NCBI GenBank assembly: GCA_013180565.1
Contig: QBUN01000405.1
Location: 1 to 17,847 of the forward strand
Length of the DNA stretch: 17,847 nucleotides
Reading direction: 5' to 3'
From: Candidatus Methanophaga sp. GoMg3.2
GTDB taxonomy: Archaea; Halobacteriota; Syntropharchaeia; Alkanophagales; Methanospirareceae
The first letter of the stretch is position 1. Every line of letters begins with the position of its first letter. The notes under the pieces are model-generated. The model was not told the DNA's origin, did no database searches, and saw nothing but the letters and a program-made list of their open reading frames with translations. Position numbers and translations under genes: made by a program. Shown here piece by piece: positions 1-5,499 of the stretch.

Positions 1-1
1 C

Positions 2-313
2 AGGGAGTATGATTCACCTTCAAAGGTGCAGATTCGCGTGTTTCCCGATAGAGTTGAAATCTGGAACCCTGGTTGTTTGCCATCTCAGTTAACCATAGAA
101 GATCTGAAAAAAACGCACCCATCCATACCAGGCAACCCATTGCTCTTCAGACAATTTTATAGAGTAGCTTATGTTGAGGATGTTGGTGGCGGAACACTGG
201 ATATCATCAAAAGATGCAGAGATGCCGGTTTACCAGAGCCCAAATTTGAGGAGAAGATGGGATTTTTGAAGATATTTGTAAATATCCGGCTCATCCTCAA
301 AAAATCCCGATAA
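2..313 (+). CDS. RecG-like ATP-binding protein (AlbA/HATPase_c_4 type), C-terminal fragment
   Basis: The reading frame is open from the window edge (R-E-Y-D-S-P-S-K before the internal GTG at 26), so this is the 3' part of a longer gene and 26 is not its real start. The segment VEIWNPGCLPSQLTIEDL, followed by HPSIPGNPLL and a GGGTLDIIKRCRDAGLPEPKFEE stretch (shown here only in outline), is the typical C-terminal region of proteins annotated as putative transcriptional regulators or RecG-like ATP-binding proteins with an AlbA_2 plus GHKL-like ATPase domain. Such proteins commonly sit in defence and TA neighbourhoods; their substrate is not known. After PEPKFEE (about base 245) the usual ending is not kept, and the last ~18 codons run antisense through the antitoxin fragment on the opposite strand. 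The 3' end is therefore probably a recombination joint rather than the native terminus. Confidence 0.75.
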   Translation, partial: REYDSPSKVQIRVFPDRVEIWNPGCLPSQLTIEDLKKTHPSIPGNPLLFRQFYRVAYVEDVGGGTLDIIKRCRDAGLPEPKFEEKMGFLKIFVNIRLILKKSR

Positions 314-436
314 TGACTTCTCTGCGAGTTTCATCATTGCGGTGATCTCCTTTTCGTACATTAGCTCATCTTTCTTTTCCGAAATCTCGATTACATGCAG
401 CTTTATATCCCTGACTTCTGCTTCTATGTCCATCAT
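230..436 (-). pseudogene. Truncated antitoxin-like protein
   Basis: The 68-codon frame starts at an ATG (434-436) preceded by a GAGGTG Shine-Dalgarno on the minus strand. Its first ~58 residues are highly charged and helical (EAEVRDIKLHVIEISEKKDE, then ITAMMKLAEKSLSGFF, EDEPDIY). This resembles small archaeal antitoxins that precede PIN or RelE toxins, which normally end shortly after the E-P-D-I-Y segment with a basic tail. Here, after DIYKYLQ, the frame runs into sequence antisense to the RecG-like fragment and no toxin gene follows. It is therefore read as a beheaded TA module: an antitoxin without its last residues or its partner. The family is inferred from pattern only; no DNA-binding motif was identified with certainty. 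It lies 7 bp after the epimerase remnant and probably belonged to the same transcript. Confidence 0.5.
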
Positions 437-442
437 GTTTAT

Positions 443-686
443 TTACACCTCACTATGATAAATACTTTTCATCCATTCTACGGTTCTTTTAATTCCCTCT
501 TCTGGTGTGACCTTAGGATCATGTCTTAAATCCCTAACTGCCTTTGAAAAGTCCATGTGTTTCACCTCTATCGGTATTGTAGAGATCTGATGCAATCACT
601 TCATGACCTCGCCTTTTTAGCTCTCTCACTAAATTAGACCCTATAAATCCCCCTCCTCCTGTCACCAATATTCTTTGTGTTTCCAT
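443..686 (-). pseudogene. NAD-dependent sugar-nucleotide epimerase reduced to its two ends
   Basis: From the ATG at 684-686 the minus strand reads [20 protein letters not shown], the Rossmann NAD-binding GGxGFIG start of an extended-SDR epimerase/dehydratase. It continues through [20 protein letters not shown] and stops at 534-536. In another frame, from about 565 to a stop at 443-445, it reads [20 protein letters not shown] and RTVEWMKSIY, the usual C-terminus of the same family. A normal member has about 310-330 residues, so roughly 230 codons of the middle, including the YxxxK catalytic region, are gone and the joint is out of frame. The gene begins just after the HepT stop with a GGAGGA site upstream, so it is in one minus-strand run with the MntA/HepT pair. 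Non-functional as an epimerase. Confidence 0.8.
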
Positions 687-687
687 C

Positions 688-1086
688 TTATATTATTCCT
701 CCACAATTAATTTTGAGTTTGCCAATTACTTCCTTAACTTTTAAGAGAAAAACTTTGCCACTTTTGACTATTTCCTCGCATTCTTCCTTCTTTATTTTGA
801 CCCCAACATCGTAATCCGCTTTCATCCTCATTGATTCCGCCTGCGACAACATCTGCCCCATCTTTCTTTCCAGCAAACCCGATTTGATAAATTCTTCTCC
901 GAACTTATGAATAACCCCTTTATGACTTTTAGGATAAGTCTCCTTAATAAAAAGGAGCGCCTGAGCTGCATGAAACATCGAATAGTATGTTCTCGATACC
1001 GCTTCATTGTAAAATCCTTTATCGAAGAGGAGATCTGCAGCATCCAGCTCCTCTTCTGATTGCCTCAAATAATCTTCATACGACAT
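688..1086 (-). CDS. hepT: HepT-like HEPN-domain RNase toxin
   Basis: This is a HEPN-domain protein of about 132 residues, the toxin of a HEPN/MNT (HepT/MntA) type toxin-antitoxin pair. HEPN toxins of this class are RNases whose active site is an Rx4-6H motif; here RTYYSMFH provides R-x6-H near residues 32-39. The family-typical helices [19 protein letters not shown] and AQALLF surround it. I place the start at the ATG 1084-1086 because GGGAGGAAG lies just upstream on the minus strand; a start 7 codons earlier (1107) is possible but has no such site. The first 11 bases overlap the end of the MNT gene, which suggests translational coupling. In characterised pairs the nucleotidyltransferase inactivates HepT by AMPylation; that role is inferred here from family and gene order. 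Confidence 0.85.
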   Translation of the reverse strand: MSYEDYLRQSEEELDAADLLFDKGFYNEAVSRTYYSMFHAAQALLFIKETYPKSHKGVIHKFGEEFIKSGLLERKMGQMLSQAESMRMKADYDVGVKIKKEECEEIVKSGKVFLLKVKEVIGKLKINCGGII

Positions 1087-1402
1087 GGATCGCTTCCTCC
1101 CTAACATTTCGCATAAAAATTGTGTCTCTGTTAAAATCCTCCAACTTCACAGCCTGAACAGAAATATACTCCCCTGTGTCCATTAATACATCAAATGCAA
1201 GAGATGCCAACTTCATTTGGCTCTCAAACTCTTCTCTATTCACTATGACAATCACATCAATATCTGATTCTGGCTTTGCTTCTCCTCTAACTACACTTCC
1301 ATAGATTAAAATATCAATTAGTTCATCAGATAGTAATTCCTTTGCCTTTTTCACAAATCTTCTTATCGCTCTATTTCTACCATACGATTCTTTGATGCTC
1401 AT
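1076..1402 (-). CDS. mntA: MntA-like minimal nucleotidyltransferase antitoxin
   Basis: The 108-residue protein carries the minimal nucleotidyltransferase signature GSVVRGEAKPESDIDVIV at about residues 35-52: the GS pair (35-36) and the D47-x-D49 metal ligands fit the GSx10DxD pattern of MNT proteins. This is the antitoxin partner of the HEPN toxin encoded immediately downstream, with an 11-bp overlap. In studied systems MntA transfers AMP to a tyrosine next to the HEPN active site. The gene starts 23 bp after the TIGR04076 gene stop, with only a weak purine-rich stretch before the ATG, and may be co-transcribed with it. All catalytic residues expected for the family are present, so the pair looks functional. 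Confidence 0.88.
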   Translation of the reverse strand: MSIKESYGRNRAIRRFVKKAKELLSDELIDILIYGSVVRGEAKPESDIDVIVIVNREEFESQMKLASLAFDVLMDTGEYISVQAVKLEDFNRDTIFMRNVREEAIHVV

Positions 1403-1425
1403 GTTTCTTTTTATCTCTTTTCTCT

Positions 1426-1725
1426 CTATTTTAATTTGATTCTCCTACATTTAAATATTACTGTTCCTCCCTCAGTATAAGGCTTTCCGGGGTCTACACA
1501 TTGCATATACGCATGTTCTTCATCTTCAGCCGTTGTCAATCCATGCTTTACAGGACACCAGTCATGCTCCAATATCAAAGCGTAATGGAGCAAGGTTGAT
1601 AACGCATGCGTGCATAGCGCATCTGTCTTCTCCAAAACAATCTCCGGGTCATCTATCACTATTTTATCCCCTACTTTATATACCGGGCAATATCCCCTTA
1701 TCTCATGAGCAACAATTTCTAACAT
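1426..1725 (-). CDS. TIGR04076 family small cysteine-rich protein
   Basis: The 99-residue sequence matches the layout of the TIGR04076 family, small proteins of unknown function common in anaerobic archaea and bacteria. It has a C-P-V-Y-K-V-G-D start (Cys13), a D-A-L-C-T-H-A-L block (Cys38), a central C-P-V-K (Cys57) and a C-V-D-P-G-K-P-Y-T-E-G-G-T-V-I-F end (Cys76). Family members are suspected to bind metal through these cysteines, but this has not been shown to my knowledge. The start ATG is preceded by AAAGGAGATACT, a good Shine-Dalgarno site. It begins 10 bp after the stop of the broken wecB gene and points the same way. Nothing suggests that it is damaged. Confidence 0.85.
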   Translation of the reverse strand: MLEIVAHEIRGYCPVYKVGDKIVIDDPEIVLEKTDALCTHALSTLLHYALILEHDWCPVKHGLTTAEDEEHAYMQCVDPGKPYTEGGTVIFKCRRIKLK

Positions 1726-1735
1726 AGTATCTCCT

Positions 1736-2691
1736 TTAATTGGAATGCTTTTCAGTAGTTATTAAAATTTTGATGATTATATTTCCTGCCTTTCCATCAC
1801 AAAACGGATCCCTCCAATTTTTATCTTTGTTTAGCATAAGTTTAACACCTTCTAAAATCTTTTCTTGATTCACTCCAGCTAAAACATTACTTCCAACATT
1901 TAAAGTTTCAGGTCTTTCTGTATTGACTCTTAAAGTAACACAAGGAACTTTTAGTATGCAAGTTTCCTCCTGAACTCCTCCTGAATCAGTCAATACAAGT
2001 TTTGCATTTGCCTCTAACTGTAAAAACTCAAGGAATCCAAGAGGTTCGATTAACTCAACTCCATTTGGAACTTCTAATCCGAATTCCTTTATCCTTTTCT
2101 TCGTTCTCGGATGGATTGGATATATTATAGGAATATTGAACTCGTGGTAAACCAATACTAACCCATCTAAAATGCCATTTAACCTATTTTTAGCATCAAC
2201 ATTCTCCTGTCTGTGCGCAGTAACGAGGAAATATTCTTTAGTACTTAAATTGAGTTTGGTTAAGGCATCTGCATTTCTTCTTGCAATCCCCAAGTTCTGA
2301 TAAACTGCATCCACAATTGTATTCCAGTAACAACGATTTTATTTTCTTCTAAGCCTTCCCTCAGCAAATTCTTCTTTGCCTTTTCCGTTGGTGCAAACAA
2401 ATAATCAGAAACGTGGTCTGCTAAAACTCTGTTGATTTCTTCTGGCATGGTTCTATCATAAGAGCGCAGGCCAGCCTCTACATGACCTACTTTGATGTGA
2501 AGCTTGGAAGCGGCTAAAGCACCTGCCAGAACAGTGTTCGTGTCGCCTTCTACAAGAACAATATCGGGCTTTTCTTCTCTCAAAATTTTTTCTATGCCAA
2601 TTAGCATTTTACCTGTTTCTTTTGCATGTGTGCCTGAGCCGACATCTAAATTGTATTTTGCTGCTGGTAGTTCTAAATCTTTAAAGCTATG
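1736..2691 (-). pseudogene. wecB: UDP-N-acetylglucosamine 2-epimerase, 5'-truncated and frameshifted
   Basis: This encodes the non-hydrolysing UDP-GlcNAc 2-epimerase that makes UDP-ManNAc for surface glycans. Upstream part (to about 2322): [43 protein letters not shown] and [20 protein letters not shown] are all hallmark blocks. Downstream part (2314 to 1736): DAVYQ, FLVTAHRQENVD, HPRTKKRI, LTDSGGVQEE and LRVNTERPET complete the family. The two parts are in different frames. Family logic predicts GNTVVDAVYQN where the DNA reads GGAATACAATTGTGGATG, so a single A appears to be missing at about 2322-2323 (minus strand). The first ~55 codons are absent: similarity begins at FKDLELP near 2688 and an in-frame TGA lies at 2695-2697, inside the insertion-sequence end. 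Even if the frameshift is a sequencing error, the gene lacks its N-terminus. Confidence 0.88.
2679..2686. repeat. Left copy of the 8-bp target duplication CTTTAAAG
   Basis: CTTTAAAG directly precedes the left inverted end of the insertion sequence and is repeated exactly after its right end (3676-3683). The word is itself a palindrome, so the two copies also read as inverted. The adjacency to both ends argues against chance. Confidence 0.7.
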
Positions 2692-2825
2692 GGGTCAAAA
2701 TAGGGTTGGATTTTTAGGTTACTAAAATCCACCCACGGCATCGCATTCTACCTCTACGTGTTAAATCTGGGGCTCCTCACTAAAAAGCGATAGTGATATA
2801 TAGTAGTGGAACGTTACACTACAAT

Positions 2826-3403
2826 ATGAGCTACATACGAAAAATTATTCGGCGTAATAAAAGCGGCAAAATCAAGGTCTATTACGCCGAGGTAGAATCT
2901 ATCCGAGTTGGTGGAAAAGTTATCCAGCGGCACATCCGCTCTTTGGGTACTAACCCGTCTTTCCCAACTAATTTCCCTATAGGGGATGTACAGTTCTCCT
3001 ATTTAGCGGTTCGGCTGATGCAAGGAGATTTGACTCCAAATGAGGTCTTTGATATGTTGGAGGGTATGGGACACCCGGTCACGCGCGACTCTCTGGAACG
3101 TATTGGTATTAACTACGATTTCGGAAAAAAAACGTTCTGTATCTACCTATTTTATCCGAAGAACTCAAAAAAATCCACAACCGATGCCCCATCTGTAAAA
3201 AAAGACTCTACGTCCAAAGAACAGACAAAAGAAACACGCAAACGAACTTTTCGTGGAAGTGAAAGACAAGTCGGGTAATGTAGTGGAAATTATGCGCGAC
3301 AACAACATTGAAGAACGCAGCCACAGATGGAGCAGAATGCACATACGAAGACGAACCGGAAGAACCAGAACAACGAATGAAATGGCTCAATACGGTGCGC
3401 TAA
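2826..3403 (+). pseudogene. Transposase-associated ORF of the insertion sequence, multiply frameshifted
   Basis: From the ATG at 2826 the frame reads MSYIRKIIRRNKSGKIKVYY, then VGGKVIQRHIRSLG, a start typical of several transposase families, and LMQGDLTPNEVFDMLEGMG. Around 3124-3131, a run of eight A, the better reading moves to a frame giving LSEELKKIHNRCPICKKRLY, with a CPIC zinc-knuckle half. Near 3226-3231 it shifts again to ANELFVEVKDKSGNVVEIM, and near 3300-3320 to ECTYEDEPEEPEQRMKWLN, ending at the TAA 3401-3403. Reading joined fragments as one protein of about 190 residues is inference: it rests on each fragment looking more protein-like than its alternatives. The A-run positions could be sequencing errors or true decay. 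The exact IS family is not recognised. Confidence 0.55.
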
Positions 3404-3675
3404 CAGCAATTTTTTCGAATTTGGAGAATGAAACTTATGTGAATGAGATACTCTCCGACGTGAAAGACTTTATTCGAGAGCTGCAGGACATCACACCTGA
3501 AGAAATCCATAGATCAAGAGAGCTGATAAGACCGTACGTACGCAAAGAACTGATACGCTCCGACAGTAAAAGAACAAATCTTCTGAAAGAATTCATAAAC
3601 TTGCTTGAAGATGGATACTCAGTTGAAAGCTGGCTTACAAAACTCAACTTTTCCAACCCCATAATGACGCCATAG
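3404..3675 (+). CDS. Unrecognised 3' reading frame of the insertion sequence
   Basis: The frame open from 3253 to 3675 gives, in its 3' part, a charged and helical sequence (AIFSNLENETYVNEILSDVK, ITPEEIHRSRELIRPYVRKE, LLKEFINLLEDGYSVESWL). It ends in a TAG that is part of the right inverted end. Because it stops inside the terminal repeat it most probably belongs to the element, either as the C-terminus of the transposase reached by another frameshift near 3400 or as a second small gene. No start codon with a Shine-Dalgarno site is evident in this part, and I do not recognise the family. The upstream portion of the same frame (3253-3400) is better explained by the preceding gene. Confidence 0.35.
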
Positions 3676-3683
3676 CTTTAAAG
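3676..3683. repeat. Right copy of the 8-bp target duplication CTTTAAAG
   Basis: This is identical to 2679-2686 and lies immediately after the right inverted end, whose last bases are CCATAG at 3670-3675. Confidence 0.7.
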
Positions 3684-3885
3684 TGCTTGGTGCCGCGTGG
3701 GGCTGGCTGCTCGCAATAATTGTGATGCCCCTCTTAGCTTTTTATTTCCTATTTTTAAAACGAAAGTGAAAGCGATTTCAGTGGATAAGGAGCTTTTCTC
3801 CTTTTCGTTTCCTCTGCTTTTTGCTGGTATCGCAGGTTTGGTAATGGGCTTGGGCCAATACCTTTTGATAAATATGAACCTTTAA
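3677..3885 (+). pseudogene. C-terminal remnant of an integral membrane protein, frameshifted
   Basis: From 3677 the plus strand reads LGAAWGWLLAIIVMPLLAFY and FLFLKRK before a stop at 3767-3769, clearly a membrane-spanning helix. In a second frame it continues with KVKAISVDKELFSFSFPLLF and AGIAGLVMGLGQYLLINMNL, another hydrophobic segment ending at TAA 3883-3885. The two frames meet in the A-rich stretch 3754-3766, so one frameshift would join them into about 70 residues with two membrane helices. No N-terminal part is present, because the insertion sequence lies directly upstream. The family is not recognised; a polytopic enzyme or transporter tail is all that can be said. It ends just before the TATA box of the RelBE operon. 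Confidence 0.4.
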
Positions 3886-3890
3886 ATATA
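3881..3890 (+). promoter_or_regulatory. TATA-like promoter box for the RelBE pair
   Basis: TTTAAATATA lies about 31 bp before the antitoxin ATG at 3921, where an archaeal TATA box would place transcription start shortly before the gene. It overlaps the stop of the membrane-protein remnant. This is inferred from position and composition only. Confidence 0.5.
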
Positions 3891-3920
3891 AGGGAACCAA
3901 AATAAAAATAGGTGTTTGAT

Positions 3921-4154
3921 ATGATGGAAGTAGAAGAGAAAAACATGATAAGAGCGATCTTAGAAGATGTGAAAAGTCTTAAGGGCCGAGTAGAGGGGAT
4001 GGAAGGGATGCTTGAAACACTCATTGAGATATACACCGATGCGTTTTACGAGGTTAAAGATGAGTATTTAGAGAAAATAGAGAAAATACGAAAGGAAGGA
4101 GATTTTGAAACATTCACGGATATCGATGATTTAAGAAGACGGATTGAGGAGTAG
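3921..4154 (+). CDS. RelB-type antitoxin of a RelBE-like pair
   Basis: This 77-residue acidic, helical protein (start MMEVEEKNMIRAILEDVKSL, then a long amphipathic helix, end FTDIDDLRRRIEE) directly precedes a RelE-family toxin, 9 bp apart. Archaeal antitoxins of this type wrap their C-terminal helix around the toxin; the D-I-D-D-L-R tail is usual for them. I chose ATG 3921 because AGGTG lies 8 bp before it; the GTG at 3912 would extend it by three residues and overlaps that site. A TATA-like box at 3881-3890 probably drives both genes, and such pairs usually repress their own promoter. No classical DNA-binding fold is obvious at the N-terminus, so function is assigned mainly from gene order. 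Confidence 0.65.
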   Translation: MMEVEEKNMIRAILEDVKSLKGRVEGMEGMLETLIEIYTDAFYEVKDEYLEKIEKIRKEGDFETFTDIDDLRRRIEE

Positions 4155-4163
4155 CAATAGATA

Positions 4164-4442
4164 ATGCATGAATACAGTTACAGCATCGAGAAAAGATTAA
4201 AAGCAAAGTTAAAGAGAATAAGTAAGAAAGATAAGAAACTCTATGATACTGTAATGAAGAAAATAGGAGGGATAATAAGAAATCCCCACCATTACAAGCC
4301 TTTAAGGTATGACATGAAGGGTTTGAGGCGAGTTCATCTGGAGCAGTCCTTTGTCTTGGTATTTGAAATCGATGAGGAGGAGAGGATGGTTAGATTTCTT
4401 GATTTGGGACATCATGATGAAATATACAGGAAGAAGTATTGA
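4164..4442 (+). CDS. RelE/ParE superfamily mRNA-interferase toxin
   Basis: This 92-residue basic protein has the RelE fold pattern: an N-terminal lysine-rich helix hairpin (KRLKAKLKRISKKDKKLYDT), then I-R-N-P-H-H-Y-K-P-L-R-Y-D-M-K-G-L-R-R-V-H, and beta strands SFVLVFEIDE and MVRFLDLGHHDEIYRK. Members cleave mRNA at the ribosome. The conserved pieces (NPHHYKPLRY, GLRRVH, F-E-I-D, LDLGHHDEIY) are all intact and the length is normal, so the toxin looks functional. GAGGAG precedes the ATG by 12 bp, inside the end of the antitoxin gene. It is paired with the antitoxin just upstream. About 110 bp of non-coding sequence with no recognisable signal follows before the flippase remnant. Confidence 0.87.
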   Translation: MHEYSYSIEKRLKAKLKRISKKDKKLYDTVMKKIGGIIRNPHHYKPLRYDMKGLRRVHLEQSFVLVFEIDEEERMVRFLDLGHHDEIYRKKY

Positions 4443-4553
4443 ATGTTTTCAACATTGGCATGACTTTCTTCGCTCTGTTTTAAAGGAACAAAATAGGAAG
4501 ATTACGAAAAAGGAGAGGATGCAGTATCACTTATAACCCATAAGAAACAGAAC

Positions 4554-4664
4554 ATGGCCGAATACAAACTTTTCGCACAGCGCGTTGGACTCGTTGGCAT
4601 CACAACCCTCATCGTGAACCTGCGTGGATTGGTTCATGATTCCAATTTTAACGAAGGACTTTAG
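4554..4664 (+). pseudogene. N-terminal remnant of a second Wzx-like flippase
   Basis: The 36-codon frame starts MAEYKLFAQRVGL, then reads VGITTLIVNLRGL, and stops at 4662-4664. It is a near copy of the first residues of the complete flippase at 5500 (MPEYKLFAQRVGL): over the first 39 bases only three differ. After the segment for LRGLV, a one-base shift restores MIPILTKDF, matching LILLPILTKTL of the intact gene; then similarity ends. This is therefore the start of a paralogous or duplicated flippase whose remaining ~445 codons are missing, and the VapBC pair now occupies the space between remnant and intact copy. Confidence 0.8.
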
Positions 4665-4672
4665 ACGAAAGC

Positions 4673-4680
4673 TTTATAAG
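4673..4680 (+). promoter_or_regulatory. TATA-like promoter box for vapBC
   Basis: TTTATAAG lies 36 bp before the VapB ATG at 4716, with a purine-rich CGAAAG stretch just upstream that could act as BRE. It lies only 9 bp past the stop of the flippase remnant, so the VapBC module appears to carry its own promoter. Confidence 0.6.
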
Positions 4681-4715
4681 TAGTACAAAGTTACTACCTA
4701 TAAAGGGTGATTTCC

Positions 4716-5030
4716 ATGACGAAAAATGTAATACAAATAAGAATGCCAGAAAAACTGGCTAAAGACATAGAAGGGCTTGTTAAAAAGGGGCTCTATAAAA
4801 ACAGAACCGAAGTAGTGATAGATGCTGTTCGACATTTTTTGGGCAGTGAAAAGAAGAGCGATATAGCGTTGCTTATTGAAAGGCAGCTTATTGGAAAAAG
4901 CGAGAAAACGGGTTACAGCAAAAACGAGCTGAATGCGTTATGGGATAAGGTCAGGCAGGGTGAAGCATGGAAGAAACGTTTTGGAGAGAGCCCAGACGAA
5001 ATAATGGCTACATTGAGGGCAAGAAGATGA
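4716..5030 (+). CDS. vapB: VapB-like ribbon-helix-helix antitoxin
   Basis: This 104-residue protein begins with a clear ribbon-helix-helix DNA-binding domain: the strand VIQIRMPEKLAKDI, then GLYKNRTEVVIDAVRHFL as helix A-turn-helix B. The C-terminal half (LNALWDKVRQGEAWKKRFGE and beyond) would bind and neutralise the PIN toxin. The ATG at 4716 has GGGTGA 5 bp upstream; a GTG at 4707 lies inside that site and is less likely. The stop TGA overlaps the ATG of vapC (ATGA at 5027-5030), the usual coupling in vapBC operons. The antitoxin, with its toxin, would be expected to bind its own promoter near 4673-4700. Confidence 0.85.
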   Translation: MTKNVIQIRMPEKLAKDIEGLVKKGLYKNRTEVVIDAVRHFLGSEKKSDIALLIERQLIGKSEKTGYSKNELNALWDKVRQGEAWKKRFGESPDEIMATLRARR

Positions 5031-5482
5031 CCTTTATTGACACCGATATCTTTGTGATCGATAAGTTATTCCCAAAAGATGATAGATATGAGATAAACAA
5101 GGCATTTTTAAAAGAAGCGGAAGAAAAATCAACCTCGGTATTTAATCTATTTGAATTGCTTGGTATTGCATCCTTCAATCTAAACGGAGTAGAGTTAATG
5201 AAATTATTTAAGGGATTTGAAGAAGTTTATGGTTTGAAGATACAGTATCCTTCAACTGCTTTTATTTCGGTGAATGAATTTGTAGAGACTCTTTTTGAGG
5301 AAACATTCCAAAAGATAAAGTTAAGGATGAATTTTCAAGATGCATTGATTTTAACCGTTGCGGAAGAGTATAATTGCACAAGATTCGTTACGTGGAACAC
5401 AAAGCATTTCATTGATCGCACTTACTTGAGCGTTCAAACGCCAAAAGAGTTCTTAGATTTGGGATTGAGAGATTGCTTATGA
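5027..5482 (+). CDS. vapC: VapC-like PIN-domain RNase toxin
   Basis: This 151-residue PIN protein starts MTFIDTDIFVIDKLF, with the first acidic motif in F-I-D-T-D. It continues with the central acidic residue in VFNLFELLG, the third in MNFQDALILTVAEEY and the final RFVTWNTKHF. These are the positions that hold the magnesium ion in PIN RNases. The start is the ATG overlapping the vapB stop; a longer upstream reading (from 4967) is antitoxin coding sequence in another frame. All key residues are present, so the toxin should be active when freed from VapB. It ends 17 bp before the intact flippase gene, which has its own AGGAAA ribosome site, so read-through transcription into the flippase is plausible. 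Confidence 0.88.
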   Translation: MTFIDTDIFVIDKLFPKDDRYEINKAFLKEAEEKSTSVFNLFELLGIASFNLNGVELMKLFKGFEEVYGLKIQYPSTAFISVNEFVETLFEETFQKIKLRMNFQDALILTVAEEYNCTRFVTWNTKHFIDRTYLSVQTPKEFLDLGLRDCL

Positions 5483-5499
5483 TTCCTAGGAAATAGCAC

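Larger units (their letters stand above)
2687..3675 (+). mobile_element. Degenerate archaeal insertion sequence with 24-bp inverted ends
   Basis: The left end (2687-2710, starting CTATGGGGTCA) and the reverse complement of the right end (3652-3675, starting CTATGGCGTCA) match at 20 of 24 positions, both finishing in GGGTTGGA. Exact CTTTAAAG copies border the 989-bp element on both sides, fitting an 8-bp target duplication. Inside are a transposase-like first frame beginning at 2826, a TATA-like GATATATAG at 2795-2803, and a last frame whose TAG stop (3673-3675) lies inside the right end. A bulged hairpin sits at the left end (2703-2705 plus 2707-2714 against 2724-2734). I could not identify a DDE triad, so this may be an internally reduced, non-autonomous copy. 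The family is uncertain; ISA1214-like or unclassified archaeal elements with 8-bp duplications are candidates. One flank is wecB coding sequence, the other a membrane-protein remnant. Confidence 0.75.

Noticed and set aside
2703..2734. Hairpin as a transcription terminator
   Set aside because: It lies inside the inserted element next to its left end, has a bulge and no following T-run, and fits the terminal structure of the element better.
3253..3403. First third of the plus-strand frame 3253-3675 as a separate protein
   Set aside because: The arginine-rich reading (HIRRRTGRTRTT) looks like an off-frame translation of the better acidic sequence CTYEDEPEEPEQRMKWLN.
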